Source: an uncultured Bacteroidales bacterium (GTDB lineage: Bacteria; Bacteroidota; Bacteroidia; Bacteroidales; F082). Taken from it: a stretch of DNA of 59,770 bases. How positions within the stretch are numbered: the stretch's first letter is position 1; each line of letters begins with the position of its first letter. This document shows, in pieces, positions 26,023 through 35,576 of this stretch. The stretch spans positions 1 through 59,770 of the forward strand of contig CAMYYB010000010.1 of the NCBI GenBank assembly GCA_947303335.1, in the 5' to 3' direction. Below the pieces are notes generated by a model. That model saw nothing but the letters and a program-made list of their open reading frames with translations. It was not told where the DNA came from and did no database searches. Position numbers and translations under genes: made by a program.

Positions 26023-29000
26023 ATGAAGCGTTTATTGTTATTCTCATTGCTCTTGCTGTTTTCAGGAGCAATGGTTGGACAACTACCTATTGTGATTACA
26101 ACAACGGTTACTGACATCACAGATACGACTGCCTTATGTGGTGGCAATGTCATCGACGATGGAGGCTCACCGGTGACAGACCGAGGCATCTTCTACAGCA
26201 CTTTCCAACCTGTACAGAACGGCACTCAGGTTTCTGCAAGTAGCGGCGGTATGGGCCCCTTTACCATCAACCTCCATAACTTGATGCCTAACACCACTTA
26301 TTATGTGACAGCCTATGCCACCAACAGTGAAGGTACAAGCTTCGGAGAAGTGATGTCTTTTACCACATTCGGTTTTTACTATGTCATGGTGTCTGCCAAC
26401 CCGGTCAATGGCGGAACAGTGAGCGGCGGCGGTACCTACAACCACGGTGCGACCTGCACGCTGACAGCTACGCCCTGCTGGGGCTTTCATTTCGTCAACT
26501 GGACGGAAAACGGCAGCTTTGTCTCGACGAATGCCAGTTATACCTTTACCGTGACAGGCAACCGAAATTTAGTGGCCAACTTTGCGATTAACCAGTACAC
26601 CATCAACGCATTGGCTAACCCGAGCAGTGGCGGTTCAGTGACGCAAAGCGGCAACGGCACATACGATTACGGTGCGAACTGCACCCTGACGGCCACGCCC
26701 AACACGGGCTACCATTTCGTCAACTGGACGGAGAACGGTCAGGTGGTTCCAAATGCAGGAGCCAGTTATACCTTTACTGTGACAGGCAACCGCACCCTGG
26801 TAGCCAACTTTGCCATCAACACATATACCATCACCGCATCGGCCAACCCGAGCAGTGGTGGAACTGTGAGCGGTTATGGCACCTACAATCACGGTACGAC
26901 CTGCACCCTGACGGCTACGCCCAACACAGGCTACCATTTCGTCAACTGGACGGAGAACGGTCAGGTGGTTCCAAATGCAGGAGCCAGTTATACCTTTACT
27001 GTGACAGGCAACCGCACCCTGGTAGCCAATTTCGCGATTAACCAATACACCATCAACGCATCGGTTAACCCGAGCAATGGTGGAACTGTGAGCGGTTTTG
27101 GCACCTACAATCACGGTACGACCTGCACCCTGACGGCTACGCCCAACACGGGCTACCATTTCATCAACTGGACAAAAAACGGTTCAGAGGTTTCCACCAG
27201 TCCGACTTATACTTTCACCGTGGTAGAGGCAGGGGATTATGTGGCTAACTTCACTCTTGGCCAGTATACCATCACCGCCCAAGCCGACCCGCCAGCGGGC
27301 GGTACGGTCACGGGTAGCGGCGGCTACAACCACGGCGAGACCTGCACCTTGGTGGCCACAGCAAACACAGGCTACACTTTCGTCAACTGGACGAAGAATG
27401 GCACAGAGGTTTCCACAACGCCAACTTACTCCTTTACGGTGACTGAGACAGCTGCCTATGTCGCCCACTTCCTGATCAACAGCTACGAAATCACCGCCAC
27501 AGCTAACCCGAGTGATGGCGGCACGGTGAGCGGCGGAGGCACCTACAACCACTTCCAAAGCTGCACCTTGACGGCATCACAAGCCGAAGGCCATACCTTT
27601 GAAAATTGGAAGAAGAACGGCACGCAGGTGTCCATCACTCCAAACTATACCTTCACGGTGGAAGGGGCAGGCGATTATGTGGCCACTTTCTCTCTGAACC
27701 AATACACCATCTCCACCAATGTAACGCCTACGGGTACAGGAACGGTGTCAGGCGGCGGTATCTATTACTATGGTGACGAGGTTACACTGACAGCCACCAA
27801 CGAATACGGTTACCACTTTGACCATTGGCAGGACGGCAACACGCAGAACCCGCGCGCCATTACGGTATCGAACAATGCCTTATACACGGCTACTTTTGCA
27901 CCTAATTCCTATACCATCACCACCAATGTTACCCCAACAGGCACGGGCACGGTGACAGGCGGCGGCACCTATACTTTTGGCTCCACCATTACCCTCACCG
28001 CCACCAATGAATACGGCTACCATTTTGACCATTGGCAGGACGGTAACACCAACAGCACACGCACCGTCACGGTGAGCCAAGATGCCACCTACACAGCTAC
28101 CTTCTCGCCCAACTCCTACACCATTACCACAACCCCATCGCCTTGGGCCGGAGGCACGGTGTCAGGTGGAGGCGAATATCTTTACAACACGCAAGCCACT
28201 CTGCAAGCCACCAACAACTACGGCTATCACTTTGACCATTGGCAGGACGGCAACACGCAGAACCCACGCACGATCACGGTGACCCAAAACGCTCTCTACA
28301 CGGCGTATTTCATCAAAAACCAATACACTATCACCACTGGGGTGGAACCCAACCAAGACTGGGGCGATGTAACCGGTGGAGGTACATACGACTACCAGTC
28401 GAATATCCAACTTGTGGCTACCCCTAATTCTGGTTACAGTTTCCAAAGATGGCAGGATAACAACACGCAGAATCCCCGCCAGATTACAGTGACGGAAAAC
28501 GCTACCTATACGGCCACTTTTACACGAAACCTGTACATCATCACCACCAATGTCACGCCCACCGGAGCTGGCACGGTGACGGGTGGGGGCTCGTTCTACT
28601 ACGGCGATCATGCCACCTTGATTGCCACTGCCAATAGTGGCTATATCTTCCAAGGCTGGAGCGACGGCAATACGGACACCCCGCGCCATATTGTCGTGAC
28701 AAACAATGCCACCTACACGGCAGTCTTTGGCCATTCGGGTACTACTTATTACAATGTGACTGCTACCGTCAGTCCTAACGGAGCTGGCAGCGTAACAGGT
28801 ACGGGACCTTTCCCGGCAGGCTCGACGACCACCCTCACTGCCAATGCCAACACAGGCTATACCTTCAACCATTGGCAGGATGGTAATACCCAGAATCCAC
28901 GCACCGTCACGGTGAACAGCAACCTGTCGTTCACGGCTTACTTCACGCAAAACACCTACACTATCACCACCAATGTCAATCCCACTTGGGCAGGCACGGT

Positions 29001-30729
29001 GACCGGTGGCGGTTCTTACCACTACGGTGACCAGCCCACGCTCAACGCCACGGCCAATGAGGGCTATGAGTTCGACCATTGGAACGATGGCATCACCCAG
29101 AACCCTCGCCAGATTACGGTGACAGGTAACGCCACCTATACGGCCTATTTCAATGTGTTGGCACCCAATGTATATACGATCAGTACTGAGGTTACTCCAG
29201 CAGGTGCAGGCACGGTGGAAGGTGGCGGTACATATCTTGAAGGTGAGACGGCCACTCTTGTCGCCACGCCCAATCCAGGCTACACTTTCGAACACTGGCA
29301 GGACGGTAACACGGACAACCCGTGTATCATCACGGTGACGGGTAACGACACGTATACCGCCCACTTCACTCAAAACATTTATGCCATCAGCGTTTCGGCC
29401 AATCCTGAAAACGGCGGCACCGTTGAAGGCGGCGGAGAATACACTTTTGGAGAGACGGTCACCCTCACGGCCACGGCCAACGAAGGCTTCCTCTTCGACC
29501 AATGGGAGGATGGCGTTGCGACCAACCCGCGCACCATCACGGTGACGGGCGACGCCACCTACACGGCCAACTTTATGTCGAGCACCTACACCATCGCCCT
29601 TTTCCCCGACCCCTTGGAGGGCGGCACGGTGGAAGGTGGCGGCGAATACACATACGGTGAAGAATGTACTATCAACGCCATTGCGAATCCAGGCTACGTT
29701 TTCTACGGTTGGTTTGAAAATGATGAACTGGTGTATAGCGATGCTACTTATACCTTTGTTGTGACGAGTGACCGTACTTTAGTCGCCAAGTTTGCCGACG
29801 AAAATGTCTGTCTCATCTTTGCGGATATTGATCCAACTGGGGCAGGATCTGTAACAGGTACGGGCCCTTACATTCCGGGTGATACTTGCACCTTAACGGC
29901 CTACGCCAAACCTGGGTACGAATTTGTGAATTGGACCATACTGGATGAAGTCGTCAGCGAAGATGCTGTCTACACATTCACTGTCACGGGATCTGCATAT
30001 TATGTGGCTCATTTTGAAAGGAAGAAATACACCATCATAGTTACATCCAACCCGGAAAACGGCGGAATGGTGACAGGCAGTGGACAATACTACTATGGAG
30101 CCATTTGCACCTTGTCAGCTACACCAAATCCAGGTTACACTTTTGGCAACTGGATGGATGACAATAATACCATCATAACCACAAGCCCTACCTATATGTT
30201 CCAAGTTGTGTCAGATGTTTCTTATACTGCCAACTTCTCTGGACAGGCCATTTATATGATTTCAGCGACGGCTGGACCCAACGGAAGCATATCTCCGGAG
30301 GGAGAAGTCTTTGTTGACCAAGGGAATGACCAAACTTTCGCCATGACACCCGATTCTGGGTGTAGCATTGCCAAAGTGATAATAGATGGTGTGGATATTG
30401 GCGTGGTTGGCCCTTTCACTTTCTCGTACACTTTTATCAATGTCAATTGCGACCATACCATTTCTGTGTCGTTCAGCGGAGCGGGTGTTGATGAAACTTA
30501 TGCATTGAATGTGACTATCTATCCGAATCCGGCAAAAGACAAAGTGTATGTGGAAGGGGAAGGAATAGAAACGGTGGTGCTGATGGATATGCTTGGCAAT
30601 AGTCTGCGTAGTATGGAATACAACACAGGCGAAGAATTGAACCTGTCAGGCTTGCCCAAAGGTATTTATGTACTCAGAGTGACGACACAGGACGGTCATA
30701 TTGGATATCGGAAGTTGATATTAAAATGA
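26023..30729 (+). CDS. Second giant InlB-repeat surface protein with T9SS type A sorting domain
   Basis: A 1568-residue protein from the ATG at 26023, directly before the signal peptide MKRLLLFSLLLLFSGAMVG; an ATG at 25981 would add 14 polar residues. A fibronectin-III-like domain is followed by 18 InlB B-type repeats and one different repeat (ISATAGPNGSISPEGEV). It ends in a T9SS sorting domain (IYPNPAKDK to YRKLILK). The order of its middle repeats (about 5 to 14) mirrors that of the first InlB-repeat protein, down to peculiar units such as the one starting GVEPNQDWGDV. The two genes are therefore duplicates or exchange sequence. A surface adhesin role is inferred. Confidence 0.9.
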   Translation: MKRLLLFSLLLLFSGAMVGQLPIVITTTVTDITDTTALCGGNVIDDGGSPVTDRGIFYSTFQPVQNGTQVSASSGGMGPFTINLHNLMPNTTYYVTAYATNSEGTSFGEVMSFTTFGFYYVMVSANPVNGGTVSGGGTYNHGATCTLTATPCWGFHFVNWTENGSFVSTNASYTFTVTGNRNLVANFAINQYTINALANPSSGGSVTQSGNGTYDYGANCTLTATPNTGYHFVNWTENGQVVPNAGASYTFTVTGNRTLVANFAINTYTITASANPSSGGTVSGYGTYNHGTTCTLTATPNTGYHFVNWTENGQVVPNAGASYTFTVTGNRTLVANFAINQYTINASVNPSNGGTVSGFGTYNHGTTCTLTATPNTGYHFINWTKNGSEVSTSPTYTFTVVEAGDYVANFTLGQYTITAQADPPAGGTVTGSGGYNHGETCTLVATANTGYTFVNWTKNGTEVSTTPTYSFTVTETAAYVAHFLINSYEITATANPSDGGTVSGGGTYNHFQSCTLTASQAEGHTFENWKKNGTQVSITPNYTFTVEGAGDYVATFSLNQYTISTNVTPTGTGTVSGGGIYYYGDEVTLTATNEYGYHFDHWQDGNTQNPRAITVSNNALYTATFAPNSYTITTNVTPTGTGTVTGGGTYTFGSTITLTATNEYGYHFDHWQDGNTNSTRTVTVSQDATYTATFSPNSYTITTTPSPWAGGTVSGGGEYLYNTQATLQATNNYGYHFDHWQDGNTQNPRTITVTQNALYTAYFIKNQYTITTGVEPNQDWGDVTGGGTYDYQSNIQLVATPNSGYSFQRWQDNNTQNPRQITVTENATYTATFTRNLYIITTNVTPTGAGTVTGGGSFYYGDHATLIATANSGYIFQGWSDGNTDTPRHIVVTNNATYTAVFGHSGTTYYNVTATVSPNGAGSVTGTGPFPAGSTTTLTANANTGYTFNHWQDGNTQNPRTVTVNSNLSFTAYFTQNTYTITTNVNPTWAGTVTGGGSYHYGDQPTLNATANEGYEFDHWNDGITQNPRQITVTGNATYTAYFNVLAPNVYTISTEVTPAGAGTVEGGGTYLEGETATLVATPNPGYTFEHWQDGNTDNPCIITVTGNDTYTAHFTQNIYAISVSANPENGGTVEGGGEYTFGETVTLTATANEGFLFDQWEDGVATNPRTITVTGDATYTANFMSSTYTIALFPDPLEGGTVEGGGEYTYGEECTINAIANPGYVFYGWFENDELVYSDATYTFVVTSDRTLVAKFADENVCLIFADIDPTGAGSVTGTGPYIPGDTCTLTAYAKPGYEFVNWTILDEVVSEDAVYTFTVTGSAYYVAHFERKKYTIIVTSNPENGGMVTGSGQYYYGAICTLSATPNPGYTFGNWMDDNNTIITTSPTYMFQVVSDVSYTANFSGQAIYMISATAGPNGSISPEGEVFVDQGNDQTFAMTPDSGCSIAKVIIDGVDIGVVGPFTFSYTFINVNCDHTISVSFSGAGVDETYALNVTIYPNPAKDKVYVEGEGIETVVLMDMLGNSLRSMEYNTGEELNLSGLPKGIYVLRVTTQDGHIGYRKLILK

Positions 30730-30796
30730 ATCGACTTCTTCTTATAATAGGCTAAAAACAGATCAACAGAATACAAAATAATAAAAACTATACCAA

Positions 30797-33700
30797 ATGA
30801 AAAAACGTTTATTGTTAATCTCATTGCTCTTTATGATCTTGGGAGTTTTGAATGCACAACAAAAGCCCACAGTAAAAGCTGATTCTGTAACTCACATACA
30901 GCCCACCACCGCAAAAGGGTGGGGTACTGTGCAAAGTCAAGGGAGTAGTGCTGTGACGGAGAGAGGCATTTGCTGGAGTACCAGTAGTAATCCACTCATT
31001 AGTGGTAATCACGCCTCATCAGGCAGTGGTTTAGGTTCTTTTTCGGCGGATATGACAGGTCTTGCTCCCAATACGACCTACTATTATCGTGCCTATGCCA
31101 TCAACAGTGTGGGCGTGGGCTATAGTGGGACGAAGAGCTTCACTACTTTACCGCTTTACACGATTACCGTCTCGTCCAACCCATATTATGGCGGTTCCGT
31201 GACGGGCGGGGGCACTTACAACAATGGGCAAACTTGTACATTGACGGCGATTCCAGCCAACGGCTATCATTTTGTCAACTGGACGGAGAATGGTCAGGTG
31301 ATCCAAAATGTAGGCACCAGTTATACTTTTACTGTGAGCAGTAATCGAACCTTGGTGGCCAATTTTGAGGTTAGCAGCTACACCATCACTACCAATGTTA
31401 ATCCTACGGGTACGGGTACAGTAGAAGGTGGTGGCACATACAATTACAACACTTCCGTCATACTTACTGCTAACCCCAATCAGGGCTATTCCTTCTTTCG
31501 TTGGCAGGACAATAATACCCAGAATCCACGAACCATCACGGTGACAGGTAATGCTACCTATACCGCTACATTTACACAAAACCAATATACCATCACCACC
31601 AATGTCAGTCCGACAGGTGCAGGCACAGTGACAGGTGGTGGTGCTTTTTACTATGGTGATATAGTTACTCTGACAGCTCACCCTAATAACGGATATGAAT
31701 TCCAAGGCTGGAACGATGGCAATACGCAAAATCCACGTACCATCACGGTGACGAGCAATGCCACCTACACGGCCGTTTTCGGTGTGGTGAGTGTCACATA
31801 TTATACCGTTACGGCCTCTGTCAATCCCGAAGGTGCTGGAACGGTCACTGGTACGGGAACTTTCCAAGAAGGCTCAACGACCAACCTCACAGCCAATGCC
31901 AACACAGGCTATACTTTTAACCGTTGGCAGGACGGAAACACTCAGAACCCTCGCCCCGTTACGGTAAACAGCAATCTGTCGTTCACGGCTTACTTCACGC
32001 AAAACACATACACCATTAGCACAATTGTCAATCCTACTGGTGCTGGAACGGTGACTGGCGGCGGAAACAACTTTCATTACGGTGATCAGACCACCTTATA
32101 TGCCATTGCCAATACGGGATTCACCTTTGACCATTGGAATGATGGCACGACACAAAACCCTCGCCAAATAACGGTTACAGGCAATGCGACCTACACAGCC
32201 TATTTCATACAAAACCAGTACACCATCACCGTCTCGTCCAATCCGATTGACGGAGGCTCAGTAACGGGTGGTGGCACATATTATTATGGTGATCAAGTCT
32301 CCCTTGTTGCTTCGCCCCATCAAGGTTACACTTTCAGTCAGTGGCAGGACGGCAATACCAATTCTTCACGTACTATCACGGTGACAGGCAATGCTTCTTA
32401 CACAGCCTATTTTTCTGTGCAGCAATACATCATTAATACTGAGGTGGTCCCTGAAGGATCTGGCACAGTGACCGGCGGCGGTGTTTATTCCTATGGTGAA
32501 GAGGTTACGCTAACGGCTACCGCCAATGAGGGCTACTTATTCGACCACTGGAGCGACGGTGTTGCCACCAACCCAGGCACTATCACCGTGACGGGCGATG
32601 CCACCTATAGCGCTGTTTTCACGTCCATTCACTATACCATTACTGTTTATGCCAATCCTTTAGAAGGAGGTGTGGTAATAGGCGGGGGCGCATTTGCATA
32701 CGGTGAGCAATGCAGTATCCAGGCTATTCCGAATGCTGGCTATAGCTTCATCAACTGGACCGAGAATGACGAACAAGTGTCAAGTTCATCCAACTTCTCC
32801 TTTATCGTGACAGGGGACCGAACCTTAGTGGCCAATTTTGCTGAGGAAAGTGCTTGTATCATTTTTGTAGATATCGATCCGGTGGATGCAGGAACAGTGA
32901 CAGGTATGGGACCATACGTTCCAGGTGAAACATGCACCTTAATGGCCTACGCCAAGCCTGGATACGAATTTAAGAATTGGACTAAAAATGACCAAGTGAT
33001 TAGCGAAGAAGCTATCTATTCTTTCACTGTCACTGAGACAGAATACTACGTCGCCCATTTTGAAAGGAAGAATTACGCCATCGTAGTCACATCTAACCCG
33101 GAAGAAGGTGGAACGATAACAGGTGATGGACAATATTACTACGGCACCTATTGCACATTGAGGGCTATGCCTAACACAGGCTATACCTTCGTCAACTGGA
33201 CGGATGGTAATAACACAGTCATATCCGACGAGTTTATTTATACCTTCCAAGTAACAGAAGATGCTTACATTACCGCCAACTTTACAGAAATTCAGCAATA
33301 CACCATTAGGGCTTTGGCCAGTCCTGAAAATGGTGGAACTGTGATTGGTGGTGGTACTTATTCCTACGGTGCCATTTGCACCTTGACGGCTACGCCGAAC
33401 TTAGGCTATGCCTTTGTTAACTGGAGGGATGGCGATAATATCATCATATCCAATGAATCTACCATTATGTTCCAAGTTATGAACGACGCTACCTATACGG
33501 CAACTTTCTTTGGACAACCTATATATATGATTTCGGCGACTGCCGGTCCCAACGGAAACATAACTCCTGCGGGCGATATCCTTGTGGACCAAGGTAACGA
33601 CCAAATCTTCACCATGACCCCTGATCCAGGATGTAGTATTGCCAAAGTATTGATAGATGGCGATGATATTGGTGTTTTTGGATCATACACTTTCACCTAT

Positions 33701-34000
33701 ACTTTCATTAATGTCAATCGCAACCATACTATTTCTGTTTCGTTTAACGGGATGGGAGTTGAAGAAGCTCAGGCATTGAATGTGAGTATCTACCCGAACC
33801 CCGCAATTGACATAGTGTATGTGGAAGGTGAAGGTATAGAAAAAGTGACTTTGTTTGATATGCTTGGCAAACGCCTATGCAGTAAGGAATGCAACACGAG
33901 CACGGAATTGAATGTTGCAGGAATGCCCAAAGGTGTTTATGTGCTCAGATTGACGACTCAGGACGGTCGTGTAGGATATCAGAAGTTGGTGCTGAAATGA
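30797..34000 (+). CDS. Third InlB-repeat surface protein with T9SS type A sorting domain
   Basis: A 1067-residue protein with signal peptide MKKRLLLISLLFMILGVLNAQ, a fibronectin-III-like domain (TAKGWGTVQSQGSSAVTERGICW), 11 InlB B-type repeats and one final repeat of the ISATAGPNG type. The C-terminal sorting domain (IYPNPAIDIVYVEGEGIE to YQKLVLK) is nearly the same as in the preceding gene. It is shorter than its two paralogues, as if about seven repeats had been lost or never gained. It stands 67 bases after the second paralogue and 31 before the kinase-like gene. Confidence 0.9.
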   Translation: MKKRLLLISLLFMILGVLNAQQKPTVKADSVTHIQPTTAKGWGTVQSQGSSAVTERGICWSTSSNPLISGNHASSGSGLGSFSADMTGLAPNTTYYYRAYAINSVGVGYSGTKSFTTLPLYTITVSSNPYYGGSVTGGGTYNNGQTCTLTAIPANGYHFVNWTENGQVIQNVGTSYTFTVSSNRTLVANFEVSSYTITTNVNPTGTGTVEGGGTYNYNTSVILTANPNQGYSFFRWQDNNTQNPRTITVTGNATYTATFTQNQYTITTNVSPTGAGTVTGGGAFYYGDIVTLTAHPNNGYEFQGWNDGNTQNPRTITVTSNATYTAVFGVVSVTYYTVTASVNPEGAGTVTGTGTFQEGSTTNLTANANTGYTFNRWQDGNTQNPRPVTVNSNLSFTAYFTQNTYTISTIVNPTGAGTVTGGGNNFHYGDQTTLYAIANTGFTFDHWNDGTTQNPRQITVTGNATYTAYFIQNQYTITVSSNPIDGGSVTGGGTYYYGDQVSLVASPHQGYTFSQWQDGNTNSSRTITVTGNASYTAYFSVQQYIINTEVVPEGSGTVTGGGVYSYGEEVTLTATANEGYLFDHWSDGVATNPGTITVTGDATYSAVFTSIHYTITVYANPLEGGVVIGGGAFAYGEQCSIQAIPNAGYSFINWTENDEQVSSSSNFSFIVTGDRTLVANFAEESACIIFVDIDPVDAGTVTGMGPYVPGETCTLMAYAKPGYEFKNWTKNDQVISEEAIYSFTVTETEYYVAHFERKNYAIVVTSNPEEGGTITGDGQYYYGTYCTLRAMPNTGYTFVNWTDGNNTVISDEFIYTFQVTEDAYITANFTEIQQYTIRALASPENGGTVIGGGTYSYGAICTLTATPNLGYAFVNWRDGDNIIISNESTIMFQVMNDATYTATFFGQPIYMISATAGPNGNITPAGDILVDQGNDQIFTMTPDPGCSIAKVLIDGDDIGVFGSYTFTYTFINVNRNHTISVSFNGMGVEEAQALNVSIYPNPAIDIVYVEGEGIEKVTLFDMLGKRLCSKECNTSTELNVAGMPKGVYVLRLTTQDGRVGYQKLVLK

Positions 34001-34031
34001 TTTGACAAAAAACATGTGCTAAATTAATTCT

Positions 34032-35558
34032 ATGGATAGTCAATTTGTATCGGATGACAAGCTATATGCCCACGGTGAGTTGTTTGACGGTCATTATAGG
34101 TTAATACGACGGTTAAATGACAAAAGGGATGCAGTCGTGATTTGGTTGGCTCGTGATGTATACACTATTGACCAATACGCCTCTGCCAATGATGAATCAA
34201 CGGGTAAGTTGGTGTCTCTTATGATATGCCATCCGAACACTGTTTTAGACATTGAGGATGAACAACGTTGGCAAGATGAATTCGATGCTGCCAACAATTG
34301 CAGGCATCCTAACCTCCTTCCTCCTGAGTCGTATACAGTCCTAAATGAAACCTATTATCTTGTCTTTCCATACTCTGAAACAGACTCTTTGCGTCAATTC
34401 GTTGGTAAAAACTTGTCCGACATTGTGATTTGGAGACTTATTTCGGATATGGCTTCTGGACTCAATGAACTTCATACCCATCAGCCGCAAATCATTCATA
34501 ATGATATTAAACCTTCCAATATCCTTGTCTTTGACAATGAGGATTTTGTGCTTACCAACTATGGAATCCATTTTGAAACAGATAACCAAAAGATTGATTC
34601 TCATAGTGGCAGCATAGCTTATATGGCACCGGAAAGGTTTCGTGGTGTTTCAGCCTCTCGTCCCGAGAGTGATATTTGGGCCTTTGGTGCTACGCTTTAT
34701 GAAGTTCTTTCGGGAAACAAGCCTTTTGGCGAACAAGGAGGCAAAATCCAACGGCACGATACGCCTATGCCTCCTCTTCCTAATCAATCCACTGAAATCA
34801 GAAATCTCGTTTATTCTTGCCTACAGGCAGAGCCGCAGAGAAGGCCTACTGCACAGCAAATTTTGGAAATAGTCCATTCTAAAAAGTTCTTGGCAAAAAG
34901 AAAAAAGAATCAACAGGATAGGTCAAAAGAGCAGGATTCCAATGACAATCGTAAGAAAAAGTCCGTTGCTATTGCAGTCGCTGCACTATTGCTCTTGAGT
35001 GTGTTGGTTTATATTCTAATACCGCATCCTCATAATGAGAAACCGATTGAGACAAACAAAGAAAAAGGCACAGTAATTAATTACCATGATTATGCGGAAG
35101 TTGTGAACTTGCTCTCGGATCAAGTCACAGCTAAAGACGGGAAAAGGCTGCTTGATTCTTTGGTACGTGCAAAGGATTGGCAAGCCACATTCCTGCTGAG
35201 CCGTCTCTATTTTGACACGCATGGAAGTGATACTATTTTCTATGACAAACGTTGGGAAGCGATGCGTGACAATTGTGGCATCACACCAGACAATGTTGTG
35301 GCACATAAATACTTGTTTGATGCCTTCGAATTGAATGATAACGACTTTATGATACTCTATCAGTTGGGTCGCGACTTCAAGGCGGGTGACAAGCGAGGCT
35401 GCAAACGCGAACTTGAATATGCCCTTTGGTGCTTTGACCGTGCTGAAAAGAGCCTTAATAGTTCAAACGTAAACTACCCTCGATACAAGCAAGAATTGGA
35501 ACGGGGGCGCGATCGAATTTCAACGGTAGAGTATATTCCAACAAAACCTTCACGATAG
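34032..35558 (+). CDS. Degenerate Ser/Thr protein kinase-like protein with one membrane segment
   Basis: A 508-residue protein with an N-terminal kinase fold. The catalytic loop HNDIKPSN (H156, D158, K160, N163) and an APE motif (YMAPERF) are present. The position of the ATP-binding lysine reads VSLMIC (M64) and the DFG motif reads TNYG (N176), so two key residues seem lost. A membrane segment at about 316-334 (VAIAVAALLLLSVLVYILI) separates it from a 170-residue outer domain with TPR-like helices. By-eye alignment suggests a pseudokinase that may act as a scaffold or bind partners; some degenerate kinases do retain activity. Neighbours are surface and envelope proteins, and kinases often regulate T6SS, so a sensor role is plausible. 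Confidence 0.75.
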   Translation: MDSQFVSDDKLYAHGELFDGHYRLIRRLNDKRDAVVIWLARDVYTIDQYASANDESTGKLVSLMICHPNTVLDIEDEQRWQDEFDAANNCRHPNLLPPESYTVLNETYYLVFPYSETDSLRQFVGKNLSDIVIWRLISDMASGLNELHTHQPQIIHNDIKPSNILVFDNEDFVLTNYGIHFETDNQKIDSHSGSIAYMAPERFRGVSASRPESDIWAFGATLYEVLSGNKPFGEQGGKIQRHDTPMPPLPNQSTEIRNLVYSCLQAEPQRRPTAQQILEIVHSKKFLAKRKKNQQDRSKEQDSNDNRKKKSVAIAVAALLLLSVLVYILIPHPHNEKPIETNKEKGTVINYHDYAEVVNLLSDQVTAKDGKRLLDSLVRAKDWQATFLLSRLYFDTHGSDTIFYDKRWEAMRDNCGITPDNVVAHKYLFDAFELNDNDFMILYQLGRDFKAGDKRGCKRELEYALWCFDRAEKSLNSSNVNYPRYKQELERGRDRISTVEYIPTKPSR

Positions 35559-35576
35559 CATATAAAAACATTCGAT

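Noticed and set aside
34032-35558. Active T6SS kinase PpkA
   Set aside because: The lysine and DFG aspartate positions appear replaced, so an active PpkA-type call is not supported.
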